A DNA stretch of 64,000 nt. Source: Rhyacophila brunnea (lineage: Eukaryota; Arthropoda; Insecta; Trichoptera; Rhyacophilidae). Position numbers and translations under genes: made by a program. Under the pieces are notes generated by a model, which had not been told where the DNA came from, did not search any database, and saw only the letters and a program-made list of their open reading frames with translations. The stretch spans positions 1 through 64,000 of the forward strand of contig JAGYXB010000610.1 in NCBI GenBank assembly GCA_022495005.1, in the 5' to 3' direction. Below are positions 34,270 to 45,987 of the stretch, piece by piece. The stretch's first letter is position 1. Every line of letters begins with the position of its first letter.

Positions 34270-35649
34270 CTGTCATCATCAAACTATTTTCCTGCTGTGC
34301 AATGAGGCCACCACGCGATGGCAATGAGAAACTACGTTTCACGGAGATTCACATCTCCTCTTTCTTTCACTCCAGCGGCAGGCCATGAGTCATGCAATAC
34401 GAATCAAGTGATATGACGAGGTCACACAAACTTTCTTATGGATAATTTGACAATGACCTTCGCGTGTGCTCCTTAAGGAAATAAAGCCCACTTTCAGGGA
34501 GTATGTTATGTGCCCAATTCCCTTCAAAATCACAATGAAATCATACGTTTTACATATTTACGATTCAATTCCTATGGTGCGGTGCGATCGACCAAAATAA
34601 TCTCTACGAGTGACGCGCATTCGACGACCTCATTGGCTGCATTCCATTTAATACCAATTCGCTGATCAATGAATGGCTGCGAATGCTTTACGAACTGTCA
34701 GAAAATATGTATGCATCAAATCTTTGTGACATTAGCTAAATGCCTATCATATTATGTAGTAAATCAATGACGTGACTACTGCAATCAGCTGTGTTGTTCC
34801 TATGCGCAGCATTGTTGTGACATACTACACCATTTAATACAAAATATGGTTCAATCAAAAATAATAAGAACATCAAACCAATTTCATCAGTTACTGCAAT
34901 CGATTTTAAATCATAAATATTTTGAAACACAAATGTTATGCCAGGTTTGCAAGCATGTTAGAATTTCGTTCCAAGATATTCGATTTGGGATTCGAATAAT
35001 CGGTTAGAATTCAAAATGAGAACGACTTTTGCGAAGTTTCACACGATGAATAAAAAAGCGAGGGATAAAGGCAACATTCATATAAATAATTAAAATACTA
35101 ATATTGTAAGTGACGCCACTGAGTTCAGAAGGCCCACAGGTAGCAATCGTGTATCCGTAACCTGCCTTTACCTTACAGCGGGTCGTTGCTTCTCCAAGGG
35201 AGCCGCGCATTTTCCCGCAAACCTCATTCCTAGACACTTCACGCTTTGATAACATCTGCGTCTTTTTTCCATGTACCCGCTGTACGTGGAAAATCATAAA
35301 CTAAAATGTCAAGGAGTGTTTCCACATTACACCGAGATCTCACTATTTTCGTGATCGTAATAACCGTTAAGTTCGGTTAAAGTTCGACTGTATTTATCGA
35401 TTTTCTTTCCCACAACCGCCACCCGAGGCGTTCTGACCGCCGCCCGCTTTCTGAACGTCTTCTCGGTTGTGTAGACAGATTAGTTATAATCCAATGATTC
35501 TGTTTGATGGCGCAATCGGTAGTGGGGGTGAGCCGCGGCGTTTTTCCTGCAATCGTTCGTTCATTCGAGTCATCATTACTCTATTTTGCTAACTTTTTTC
35601 GATCCCAGAAAACGACAAACTTGATAGGAAATGTTAGAAGATATGTTAC
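34270..35649. other. Presumed intron next to the furin-like exon, with a GC-rich block
   Basis: In transcript direction (minus) this follows the splice donor at 35649. The block at about 35390-35560 is markedly GC-rich (CACAACCGCCACCCGAGGCG, GAGCCGCGGCG), unlike the neighbouring AT-rich DNA, and belongs to no repeat seen here. It could hold intronic regulatory sequence or an alternative first exon. No core promoter motif decides this. Confidence 0.4.
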
Positions 35650-35823
35650 CTCGCCCAAATTGATGAAACCATGTTCGGCCGCTACCATGTCCGCCATTTG
35701 TCTGCCACCCTCGATATGCACCGCCCACGTAGGTGTGTAGTGGCCAGGCTTGCCTTCCACTCCCGCAAAAATCGCCATCGCACAGCACAGCACAAGGAAC
35801 ATTACCACACTTCTCACGCACAT
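35650..35823 (-). CDS. Furin-like proprotein convertase, first coding exon (partial gene)
   Basis: The exon reads from ATG at 35823 down to 35650, exactly 58 codons, and is followed by the donor GAG|GTAACA. Residues 1-24 (MCVRSVVMFLVLCCAMAIFA then GVEG) form a signal peptide with a hydrophobic core at 5-21. Residues 29-58 (HYTPTWAVHIEGG, then VAAEHGFINLGE) match the start of the S8 prodomain of furin-type convertases, where TWAV, GG and HGFxNLG are conserved. The family are secretory-pathway Ca-dependent serine endoproteases that cut proproteins after dibasic sites; the prodomain is an intramolecular chaperone. The catalytic, P and C-terminal domains must be encoded by exons to the left, none of which I can find. 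The paralogue is unresolved; TWAV argues for furin over PC2. Coding beyond 35650 is read-through into intron. Confidence 0.85.
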
Positions 35824-37889
35824 TGTAAATTATTTACTATTTTTTTATTCAATTAAAAAAATATCTAAATTCGAAAACAACACCACAATTTATTCGAAAG
35901 AACAGCCGTTTATTTATTTTATTCGACACTTAATATTAAACGAATTTTATTACTAAATGCCTATATCACGATTTATGTTGAAACAGTTCATGTATTTTAA
36001 CGAGACATTGAATATTTATTTATTTAATTTTCAATTAAAAACTTGAATAAATAATGAGTATTATTTTTATACGACATATAATATTTTAATTAAATCTTAT
36101 TTATATTGCTGATTATATTGAATATTGTAGATTTACGTTAGTAAGAATTATTTTTATGTAACTATATTTGGTATATGGGATTTATTTTTATATTATGATA
36201 TTTACTATGGAATGATTGAATTCTGTTGATTATATTATACAATGTTATAAAAATTACTAGGTAAGTAAATTGCAAGTGTTTTGCAGTGTGATTATTTCAA
36301 GCTACGTGGTTGGATGGTTAAAATAATTTTACTATTTACAAAGCGCTCGGAAAACGCAAAATATCAACTGGTAGCGTTGTTGGACATTCTACATATTCGA
36401 ATGACTTGGTCTCCCATGTCTTAAGACCTCGCTTGCAGATCTGGCCACGGCGTCAGGACATCTTAGAAATCTGAAAAAAAGACGAAATTTTAAATAAGTA
36501 CAGACAGGAACATTAGGCATAAAGCCCACCAAAAAAGCGTTCGGTGCGCTCACTACTGAGTAGGCCCCCTCCCACCCGCGTATTACCCTTCACCTATGTA
36601 ATAAGGGGCTCAAGGAGCACAAAATAATTATTATTATCAGCGTCTCTCATAACAAAGCAATAAAAATATTATTAAATTTCTCGGGGCTTGTAATTAATAT
36701 CGGACACGCAATAACTAAACAAAGAGTTCCCTGTTCTTAAATAATGGCTTCTCGCCCGTCTTATCGACGACGCTTCGAGGAGCGTGATTTTGCTTGCCGT
36801 GTTCAATGAATGGACTACGTTGTATTTTCGTTAATTCATATCGCTGAGAAGCCAAAAAACCATGACTCATGGGGCAGGCGGGCACAATGCGTCGTCAAAT
36901 ACAGTGTGCGCTGGCGTATTTGATTACGTTGTATTTTCGATGATTTACGCGCCACTTGTGAAATTTTGCGCGAGAGCCCCACTTGCTGCGTTAAGTGGGT
37001 TTTACGCCTTAGACTCAACGAGTAAGTATGTAGAAAGAGCTTTAATAATAATTTGAGATTGAGTCTGAAAAGAGGTCTAAGGGTGATATTTGCCACAGGT
37101 AATTTAGCATTGCAGAATCATTTGAAACATGATCCACGTATGATTTATTTTTAATGTTACAATATCAAAACTATTTTTTTGATACAATATAATATAATTA
37201 TTTAAATAAACAATTGCATAAAATCTCAACATGGAAAAGTGAATGTTGTGAACAGCGTAAGAAGATAAAACCTATGTATAAAGGGGCAGACACAAATATT
37301 TAACGCGATAAGGGTCGTTAAGCTGTTCTAATGCAAATGGACCCGATAACAGATAGTAACTGGACAAAGTCGTATATTTTGTATCCAAAGGATAGTAGGT
37401 ACACTAGAACGGCTGAATCGAGGAACGCAACAATTTCGGAGGAAATAGCTACCTACGTGACAGCGAAGAATTAGAGATCAAGAAAAGCAGAATAAGTTAT
37501 GGTGAAGCCTTCATTCAGCATCGTTACAACCTGGGCCGATGGCGACGTACGGTTGTAACTGTTTTATATTTTTTATCAGTTTTATTATTGTTTTTCGCTA
37601 TATTGAATAAATACAAATAAAAATGAATAAACAAATAAAAAAAATCTTACAAGTGTGCTGCCATCAATTCTTGGAATACCGTGGCTTATTGACACAACCA
37701 GTAATAACTACTATAAAGGGGCACCCCATACTCCTTTATATACGAATATAAAAGTAAAATAATATATAACTATGTAGACCAGGGCAGACATTACTTTAAT
37801 TATTTGCTCTTTATCTTATCTAAGGACTTAAGTGTTAAACTGTTTATTAAGAAAATACTTCGTAGACTGTGTACATATTACAATACAAC
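35824..37889. other. 5' side of the furin-like exon; no other gene seen
   Basis: On the minus strand the ATG is preceded by AT-rich sequence (AAATAGTAAATAATTTACA). An AATAG just upstream could be a splice acceptor of a 5' non-coding exon, but there is no good pyrimidine tract. TATTTATTT-rich DNA follows to about 36260. A GC-richer segment at 36400-36620 and another at 36740-37030 contain no convincing ORF. The minus-strand ORF 36836-37096 is of low plausibility. Confidence 0.4.
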
Positions 37890-38407
37890 TAGGGTTGCCA
37901 ACCGTCCCGGAAAACATGTGCCTGTCCATGATTCCTGTTGAACCACAACTGGAACATAATTACCTGACATTTCTTCAACAGGTAATTTTTTGGGGAGGAA
38001 AATCCACCAGGACGGGATAAAAATGAAAAACAAATCTAACAAAAACCGCATGAAGAGCTTTATTTATGAGGAAACGCCGCTAGTAGAATACACGCTTCGT
38101 AACTTTGCACTCCGGCACTACGATGAAAATTACGTAATACCTATATTCCAAAAATATTTTTTTACATATATTATCTATTATTACAATTGAATAATATTAT
38201 TTTATCTAAAAGTATGCGAGGCAATCAGGCAAAGAGGCATATCAGTGTAGTAAAAAAATCAAAGTTATAGAACGTATAGGTACACTATAGACCGAAAAAA
38301 CGGAGAATGCCTAGAAAAAGGGGTCTCTAAAATTATTATGGAGGAAATTTTTTTGTATCTACCAAATTTATTTTTTACTTGTCCTGGAATTATATTTGGC
38401 AACCCTA
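37890..38407. mobile_element. hAT element, TAGGGTTGCC family, copy 1
   Basis: The left end is TAGGGTTGCCAACCGTCCCG and the right end, reverse-complemented, TAGGGTTGCCAAATATAATT. Flanking AATACAAC and ATCACAAC agree at six of eight positions. The TTGTCCTGGAATTATATTTG segment at the right mirrors CGTCCCGGAAAACATGTG at the left loosely. The plus-strand ORF inside (37990-38190) is not transposase-like. The element at 47609-47901 shares the termini. Confidence 0.75.
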
Positions 38408-39470
38408 ATCACAACACAAAATGTTTTCAAAATAAAATCAAAGCAATATAAATAAACGAATACTTATAAAATAATGGCGTACGTAAATTTCGTCATAGTA
38501 TTTTATCGTAGAAAATAACGTCAAAATATACTAAACTTGGTGATTGTATGAAAAATACTTAGGCACTGGTTTATATTGATTATCTAATTTACTCAATTTA
38601 ATACTTGAAGATAATCTATTCTATGGAATCTAAGCAATATAATATCAAACTATAAAAGTTAACTTAAATCCAATGATTTAATAAGCTGATTTTTACTTAA
38701 TTTAATTTGTAAACTTTACAAATTATGTATTCAAGACATTGACTACATAAAAGAGGGGAGGGAATGGCAACAGTATCAAAAATACATTAAAGTACACCAA
38801 ATGAGCTAATGAAGTAGACCCTATTTTAAAGATTTACAAAACAACTTCTACCTAAACTCACTTACGCAAGTGGAATATATCAATATCAAAGCGACTTGGA
38901 TGAACATTGAACACAGTTATTGCTCCCCAATCAGTATTACCAACAGCAGATTAGTTCTGCATCTTAGATTAAGTTAAATAAACATAATGAGTGTTTTTAA
39001 ACAGAAATACAACGAAATAGTTTGGCAAGGAATTTAAGCCAATTTAAGGCGATACACGCAGAATTATACAAAAATAATATAAATTGCAAACGACATCTAT
39101 AGGTTTGTCGGTAGGTATTATAAATTAATTGTCCGCTTGCCTAACCAGACCGAGAAGTACAATGCACTAATACGTAACCAGCTATGGCACTAATATAATA
39201 AAAAATGGGTACATACGATTATACTCGTATTGTAAAAAATAAAAAAAACACACACACTGTCAAAATCAGTGTCATCTTACATTATCACATGATCCGAAGA
39301 TGAATGGATTTCAACCTAACGAGCTTCCTACAGTAATTTAATTTTTGTAAATATATAACGTATGGTTCGGCCAACTATCATGGCCGTCATTCCTTTTTTC
39401 CCACCTACCTCAAATCCCCAATTATTGTCGCAAGACCAGGCACAGGTCATCAATCGACCGTGATTAAGTT
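38408..39470. other. No recognisable feature
   Basis: AT-rich sequence without ORFs, inverted repeats or partner repeats noticed. Confidence 0.35.
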
Positions 39471-39474
39471 ACAT

Positions 39475-39706
39475 TCAGTTACTTCAAGACAGCGGACGCA
39501 CCTAGGCTTGTTAAAGCTAAGCCGTCGTTAACCACAGAGTGACTTGTCCAATACGCATCTGTTCGACATTCGTCGCGCTAAATCTGATACGGTTTGAGCG
39601 AACGTCGCGTCTATCATCCATCCTGAGCTTGTCATCATCTGTCCTCAAAACACAAGTGAAATCGTGAAAGTGACATTCCGAACCGGCCGTTGACCAGTGC
39701 GTGAGT
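39475..39706 (+). other. Possible 5' non-coding exon with splice donor (speculative)
   Basis: An arthropod initiator-like TCAGTT (39475-39480) begins a block of higher GC and mixed composition. It contains AAGTGAAATCGTGAAAGTGA, a style common in insect 5' leaders, and ends in CAGTGC|GTGAGTGG at 39700/39701, a near-consensus donor. No TATA box or downstream promoter element supports it, and no coding exon is seen. It could belong to a gene transcribed to the right, away from the furin-like exon, or be chance. Confidence 0.22.
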
Positions 39707-40309
39707 GGGTAAATACCGAACCAGCTCCAGCCCTCTCAACATCAAAGTTCAGTGCCTGGCATCCTGATTAAACCCCATCCACAATCCAAATTACAGTCAA
39801 CTGCAAAAAGCGCAACCAATATATACATGCGCGCCAAATGGTCTCGCGATCAAGACTCTCAATTATTATCGTGACATTAAAATTTTCTAACCCGAGTTTG
39901 ATCGGGGTGGGGCATTAATTCAAAATGATATTGTTGATCCAGTTGGAAACCGAAAATTCTAATAATGTGAGACAATTTAGTTTAGATTTATCTAATTCTT
40001 AAAATTTGGATTTTCTCACGGGACATTGGTTCCTATTCATACGAAAGAAAATCCGAGAGCAATGTCCCGTTAACACTGCCGTGCACTTTTTGAATTTTCG
40101 TCATTTTCGTTTAAAGACACGGTCTCAGAAGCGACGGTTTATCACGACAATTATGTCAAACCGTAGTGACGATGTTAGCATTTATAAAATTTTAATATAC
40201 CTAATATTATTAAACTATTACTTAAATATAATATAAATATTTAATATTCTGGTCGATTAGCACAAAGAGCAAAAACATATTGTTTATGAAACATAATTCG
40301 AAAACAAGC

Positions 40310-40635
40310 CTGAGAAAATATAATTATAACCAATAGAAAAAATCTTTTTTGAAAAAATATGACACCCAGCAGGAAAGGTAGTATTAATTACCTTAATTAT
40401 TAATAAGTAAGAAGGTAATTAGTACCAACTTTGATTTAAAATACAAAAGTCGATTGCCAATAGTAACTCAATTTAGAAAGCGCTTCAGAGTGTATTTTAA
40501 GAGCCATTAGTTTAAAATTCGTCGCAATTAGATAAGATGCATATTGTGGTCAATGCGCGTGGGCACGAATCCCGAGATAGCGGGTTCGATTCTTGCTGGA
40601 TGTAGTATTTTTTTCAAAAAAGATTTTTTTAGGGT
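40310..40635 (+). repeat. tRNA-like SINE-type repeat, copy 2, with inverted arms
   Basis: The tRNA-like head is at about 40533-40602 (GTGGTCAATGCGCGTGGGC, then box B-like GGTTCGATTCT). The sequence upstream to 40310 matches copy 1 at 6597-6805, interrupted by about 80 bp (around 40388-40470) absent there. The upstream AAAAAATCTTTTTTGAAAAA and downstream TTTTTTTCAAAAAAGATTTT are inverted copies, with CAGCAGG and CTTGCTGG next to them. The unit is thus palindromic around the tRNA part, as if two SINE tails were joined head to head. Confidence 0.55.
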
Positions 40636-40816
40636 TCCAGGGTTGGACATTTCGCTCGGCGAGTGGACAACCGCTGGACAAATGCCGTCATACAGTAGTA
40701 TCCGAAGGGAACTCATAAGGTTCGGTGGATGTAGGTACGTGGCAGCAACGAACGAGGGAACGATAAGTGTGGATGGAGCTAGGGGTTCATCGAACAGTGG
40801 ATCGACCCCGAAACTA

Positions 40817-40983
40817 GAGTCCGTATTCTTTATGCTGGCGTGCAGTTTCCTCCCCGCTTCAGCATCATAACACTGCATTCCCTCTCGTTCCCTCCCATTG
40901 AAAACTTGCAACAATCGAACGCGATGACACAATGCTTTCCGTCCGCGTCGTGACGTGAACGCCAGCATAAAGAATACGGACCC
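40817..40983. mobile_element. TA-flanked MITE
   Basis: GAGTCCGTATTCTTTATGCT at the left and GGGTCCGTATTCTTTATGCT, reverse-complemented, at the right extend through GGCGT to a TIR of about 25 bp with one mismatch. TA lies on both sides (40815-40816, 40984-40985), suggesting a Tc1/mariner-type derivative. The middle is GC-rich and non-coding. A 161-codon minus-strand ORF spanning it and the SINE is an artefact of the repeats. Confidence 0.8.
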
Positions 40984-40985
40984 TA

Positions 40986-42173
40986 TAAGAAACAAGTAGT
41001 ATGACACAAACACGAAATGAGTGTCGATTATCGGCTCAAAAATCAGCCACCATAAGAAAGCGGATTATCCAATGCCATACCATCTACGTATGTTTAATAT
41101 TAAACTTTTATAACAATATCAGTCGCGTATAAGCGTCACACTCGAGACCAAACCTTTACGGTAAAATGGGTGTCTACACCACATGGGTGCGAGTTACAAG
41201 TTTTCCAATATTTCACCCGGTTTTTTCAGTCCGACGGATCCGACGTCGAAAAGGTTTTGAAATAATTAATGGTGAAATGAAAGTGCGGTGAACATGGTGT
41301 GAGGGGATCTTACGAAATGGGTGACTGGCGAAATTAATTATCGGCCGTTAAGGGGTCAAATTTAGCTGCCAGCTGATGACGACCAGTGAGTGTTACGTTG
41401 CACTGCACTCTACGTAAGTGTTGCCAGTGTAGCGTTTTTCTACCCAGATCTCGTACTTTCGATTAGACATTTACAACTTTTACGAGACTTTGGCAACATT
41501 TCTTCACAGTGTCATATCGTGTATTTTTTCGCTACCTACTTATAGCCAAAATTGCATTTATAGTTTACATTTTCGATTGTTGATTCGTTGACTCATCGAC
41601 CCGGTAAACTATTTCAATAAATTGTAAACTTGAATATAAAGTACACAATTTCTCAAATAAGTAGTTAAGTATAATTTATATATAAAAAAATAAGTGTGAA
41701 ACATTATAAAACCCATCCACAGAACGATCTAAATATTCTAAATAATATAATACTGCGATCGATAAGTGTTAAAACTTTCGAGTTACAAAAAGTCCATAAA
41801 TCATTCTTTCTTTGGCTCCTGAAAAGTACCAATTTTTGACGTATTACCTCTTTTTGGTGTCTATGGAATTTAAAAGATTTGGAGGCAAAAATACCTACCT
41901 CTAACAATGTTATATAGTTCATTTGAATAACCCTCGATACGACCTAGAATTTATGTAATTTAAAAACTATATTTTGGAAGTTATAATTCTTTTGGCGCGT
42001 TTGGGAAATCAGATCAGAGTGTATTTTTGGCGTGTGACATGTAACACATAACACTCGATTGGATTCGAACCACCGATTGTTCGGTTATTGTATGGTACTG
42101 AAATCGTAACGATTATACAGTATAATAATATAGTTTAGAATTGTTCCGTTGCCTAGGCAGCGAATTTATTATT
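40986..42173. other. No gene; isolated hAT-like end
   Basis: Around 41415-41460 the sequence AGTGTTGCCAGTGTAGCGTT followed by CAGATCTCG matches 55316-55365 (GCGTTGCCAACTTAGCGTTT, CCAGATCTAGC). CTTTGGCAACA at about 41501 may be the other end of the same remnant. Nothing else was recognised. Confidence 0.4.
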
Positions 42174-42470
42174 GTCGGCCTTTTTCAATTCCTTACATTA
42201 ACAAACGATTAAACGTCAGAGTGACAGTTGGTACTTTAAAAATAAAAACAACGAGAAACCATTACATAATTTAGTAATATAAGTTAAAGTGTATAGAAAT
42301 ATACCAACGGCGTTCCAATAAGCGGTATTTTTTCTTGAGTGTGTAATTTAACAAGATAATTAAGAGCTAGTCAAAGAATCTAGTTTATCACAAGTTTTGT
42401 TTTTGTTTTGTTACGCCAAAGAAGTATAACTTCTAACGCGCGTACATAAGTACCTACACACACCGATTTT
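42174..42470 (+). repeat. Dispersed repeat family B, copy 2
   Basis: It matches 9498-9775 in the same orientation, with an extra segment near 42425-42455 (TATAACTTCTAACGCGCGTA) before the shared CACACACCGATTTTT end. Its class is unknown. Confidence 0.7.
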
Positions 42471-42887
42471 TTTTTACTTACGAGTAGTTTTATTTATAAA
42501 ATAACACCCACGGACCACCAAATGGTAACGTTGTCCTTTATAATTAAAACTATGTGTTTCGATTAGCGATATTTACCTACATAATGATACAGCATGACCG
42601 ATGAACAATAAATACATTCACTTTCAGTAAGTAGATACCTTGTTATGTGATTATCTATTTAATTTCTTTTGGCATTCCCATAATGTTCAAAACGACGTAT
42701 ATAGTGTACCAAAAGTTTGCATAATAAAAAATATCCAGCACTTTCTTTCTGGCAAATAGATCATAAATACTATTCCAACTTTATGTGATATTATATTGCT
42801 GTCAATGACAGATGGCAACACTGCATTATTTATACTACAACAGTTACAACGTATATTATACCGATGCGGTTTGCGAATCTGACAGCG

Positions 42888-42947
42888 TACATATTATACC
42901 TACATATTACATATTATACCTACATATTACATATTATACCTACATAC
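42888..42947 (+). repeat. 20-bp tandem repeat, three copies
   Basis: The unit TACATATTATACCTACATAT is present three times in a row, the last unit differing only in its final base. It is a small minisatellite of recent origin judging by its identity. Confidence 0.9.
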
Positions 42948-44044
42948 AAGTTACATAGCGGCATACCTCGACATCATAATAATATGATGGAACAAAAATG
43001 AAAAGAAACAGTGACGGGACAAATCAATACACAATAGTAATTTTTGCACATATCTGCCTGTGGAATATATAATAATTATATCCCAGCTTTAATGTATCAA
43101 CTACAGATGCGTCGTTCATGTACGGTACGGCATTTGAAAGCATGAGCGAATCAGAGCGCTCTCCGTGAATACGTTCGGTGAGAATCTTTGATTCGTGACT
43201 CGAGTGACCTAATCAGTAAAGCCTAGTTCAGATTATGCTAGTGTTTTAGTCGAGTGGCGAGTAATTACGTAACCAAACTTGTACGAACAGACAAATTCAA
43301 TCGAGCAATTCAGTAAAATTATTTAGCCGAGTCAATCCATTGTGTTCTAATTTTTCGGTCGATTTCCAACTCAATACATATTTTAAAAATCCGTGAAACA
43401 AGTCAGGTTAATTAGTTAGTCGCATAAATTTTATTTCGTTGAAACTTTGAAATGTACGAGTATCATAAAATTAAAATAATTCTTCATCATTAATGTTGAA
43501 AAGTACTCTTTAGGATATTCCAATTTTAATTCCATATTGTAGATTGTAGAACATTAAATTTGTCACAATAGCACGTAATCACTAGTGGGCGGTATGTATA
43601 AAAAGGTTGACTACCCCTGTACTTATTATTCATTGAACCAGAAAACCAAAAAAAACAGAATTATTCAATATTTTAAATGAGACACTTCAATCCGTATTAG
43701 AAACAGGTAATTTGCGGTTAAACAATGCGGTCAATCCACCAATACACGATTAATGTATTGTAATACCATGTTAATTATTAATTCTCTTAAATATCGTAGT
43801 GAAACGATAATAGTTTTATTTGCAATTTTCCGTGACTGTCAGTGGTCATATGACGACCATCAAGCAATGATCTGACTCGAGTTGCCAACATCATAAAATC
43901 GGCAAAACCTCCTAATTAAATCTCGGAAAATCAATACAAATAAAGCACTCGCCAACTCAACAACTAGACTCAAATATCCATGAAAATAGTTTATGGTATA
44001 AATATTATTGTGACACAATTCTATATGGTCGACAGACTTTGTAT
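42948..44044. other. No gene; hAT end fragment at 43580-43619
   Basis: CACTAGTGGGCGGTATGTAT followed by AAAAAGGTTGACTACCCCTG (to 43619) is one end of the hAT family of 27797-28187; the partner end is missing. The rest is AT-rich without ORFs of interest. Confidence 0.5.
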
Positions 44045-44390
44045 CAATGGACGAATCATCTGGAAAAGAAAATGACACTCACTTTATTGTCGGGTCTGCC
44101 GAATGTCATAATCTGTTCTAACGCCATTACAATAAAGGTGATATTGCTATAAATTCCTGATGCTTTTTGTTGGGTCTGCCGAATGGTTCGGTTCGAACGG
44201 GTTCGCTCAAATGAACATTGACATTAGAAACACTGCTCTAACGCCATTACAATAAAGGTCATATTGCTATAAATTCCCGACGCGTGATATCGCATAATGG
44301 AAATTGCGTGACGTCTACCTATACATGCGAATGCACGAATTTACTTGCTAGCTTCTGTATTGAGTCCGTCGTCCATTAATAATGTCATTG
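44045..44390 (+). repeat. Repeat family H, copy 1, with internal duplication
   Basis: It matches 57204-57568 in opposite orientation. Within each copy CTAACGCCATTACAATAAAG plus a GGTGATATTGCTATAAATTCC-like tail occurs twice, separated by GTTCGGTTCGAACGGGTTCG. Both copies also repeat TGGGTCTGCCGAAT. Outer edges near CAATGACATTATTAATGGAC suggest TIRs in copy 2, but the left edge here has diverged. It is probably a non-autonomous DNA element. Confidence 0.7.
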
Positions 44391-44831
44391 TTTTGTATCA
44401 ATAAAATGAAACGAAATGTATATTGTCAATGTACATTTTTAATAAAGAAATCATAGCATGACATCTATAATTAGCATGGTGGAAAATATATTTTCGCATT
44501 TATCTTTAAAACGGATTTAATTGTGAGAATGTTGTTTTTAGCGTGAATTGTGTAGAAAAAAATTTCTACGAAAATGTGTTTACAATTATTATTTTTTGTA
44601 TAACACGTATATCACCAGTAGCGAAGACGGTTGGACGAATGTAAACGATTATAACAAACGAAAAGAATAACAAACTTTAATGATCACTACCTGGAAAATT
44701 TCAAAATAAACTGAATATGTTGACTTTATTCTTAATAAGTTTATATTATTTATGTATAGAAACCGATTATTAGTATTGTATAGCACCGCTTATCACATAC
44801 GTTCATACAATTAGTAGTTACAATAATTGGA

Positions 44832-45237
44832 GGGGTTATTGCAAGACAATGATATGCCACAGAAACATAGTTTGGAGATATGAGCAATTTAATTTTTTTG
44901 TTCGTCCACTATTGTAACAGGAAAAATTACTATCCTTAGATGTTCGATATATCTCACATCTAATTATTCTGTTTGGAGCAGAAAGCGTGGATGACTGACC
45001 GATGTCAATTTTGACTGGCAAAGCATATCATATAAGATATTATTGTTATAACCATTTTTATAGCAAAATTTGAATTTGTAAGAACAACACATTCATCATA
45101 ATTATTGAGACATGTGTAATTTTTTTTTAAAAGTGTCTTAAGTAAAACGTGAGTGTATGCCCTGGGAATTGGTTTTATTCCAAATCAACAAATTCATAAT
45201 TATGTGGCATATCATTGTCTTGCGATAACCCGTTCAA
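44832..45237. repeat. Inverted-repeat pair of about 30 bp
   Basis: GGGTTATTGCAAGACAATGA with TATGCCACA at 44834-44863 is mirrored at 45208-45237 (TGTGGCATATCATTGTCTTG then CGATAACCC). The intervening about 345 bp is AT-rich and non-coding. It could be a MITE, though no target duplication is visible. Confidence 0.6.
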
Positions 45238-45766
45238 TTTCATAGTATTTAAAAGGTGTCGCTGGTTTCTTGCGTTGTAATTGCATTACTGACAGATGGA
45301 ATAATAAATCAATTCATGCTAATCATAGTAAGAAGTAATATTTGTAGGAAAGGAATGTTTAGAAAACTCTTGTATTTAAATTATTTTTACAAGTCAAGGT
45401 TGACGTCCAATAACATTTGTATCGAATCGAATCTTTACAAACCGAAGTGCTTGACTATATTTTAAAAATATTTTGCGCTTTGTTCTGTTTTATAGTCTAT
45501 AGACTATATTCTATCTATACTTACCTACATTTGACTGACAAAAGCAATAACAATCTGTAATCTACCACTATTAAAGATTCAACAAGAAAATTTTAGAAAA
45601 AACCTCAGTTACCTGTAATGTACTAATGTATCTAATAGTAATGTCAAAAATTGCATTAGGTATACTCTTTTCTTCCCTCAGCTGTCACATGTAAGGATGT
45701 AAGCAGTATTTGGTTTGCAACCTGGGACGTCACTGCTTTGTATGTATACTTAGGTATATATATTTT
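45238..45766. other. No recognisable feature
   Basis: AT-rich sequence. The ORF at 45256-45465 has no known motif. Confidence 0.35.
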
Positions 45767-45987
45767 GACCATATCCGATCCTAATAAGATCTGTATTAAA
45801 GTAAAGGTTTGTATTAACATAATATTTTAAACGAGAAATGGATGTTAGCCACTTGCTCAACCAATTAGGTCCATCATCTGACTCCAAACATACATTAAAA
45901 AACAATGTGTATTTGCCAGACCAAGGATTCGAACCTGGGACCCATATTATAAGCCGACGCGTTAGCTGCTTGGCCATCGTGAACGTA
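45767..45987 (-). mobile_element. tRNA-Ser-like SINE, copy 3
   Basis: Read on the minus strand, GATGGCCAAGCAGCTAACGC is the diverged box A region and CCCAGGTTCGAATCCTTGG the T-arm with box B. The body matches the other two copies to AGGATCGGATATGGTC, with a different segment where copies 1 and 2 hold the CTCTGTGGAGG hairpin. It is the most diverged of the three. No target duplication was recognised. Confidence 0.82.

Noticed and set aside
34029..34388. 119-codon plus-strand ORF
   Set aside because: Most of it lies inside the Harbinger-like MITE (33903-34266) and it runs out of the element; no transposase motif is present.
35504..35740. 78-codon plus-strand ORF
   Set aside because: Antisense to the furin-like exon and its adjacent intron; the minus-strand reading has the family motifs and the splice donor.
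36836..37096. 86-codon minus-strand ORF as an upstream gene or 5' exon
   Set aside because: No family motif, no splice-site support, and a competing plus-strand ORF of similar quality covers the same bases.
40528..41013. 161-codon minus-strand ORF as a gene
   Set aside because: It runs across the tRNA-like repeat and the TA-flanked MITE; its two ends come from two different elements and the protein matches nothing known.
42888..42947. CRISPR-like array
   Set aside because: Three directly adjacent 20-bp units without spacers, in insect DNA; a minisatellite.
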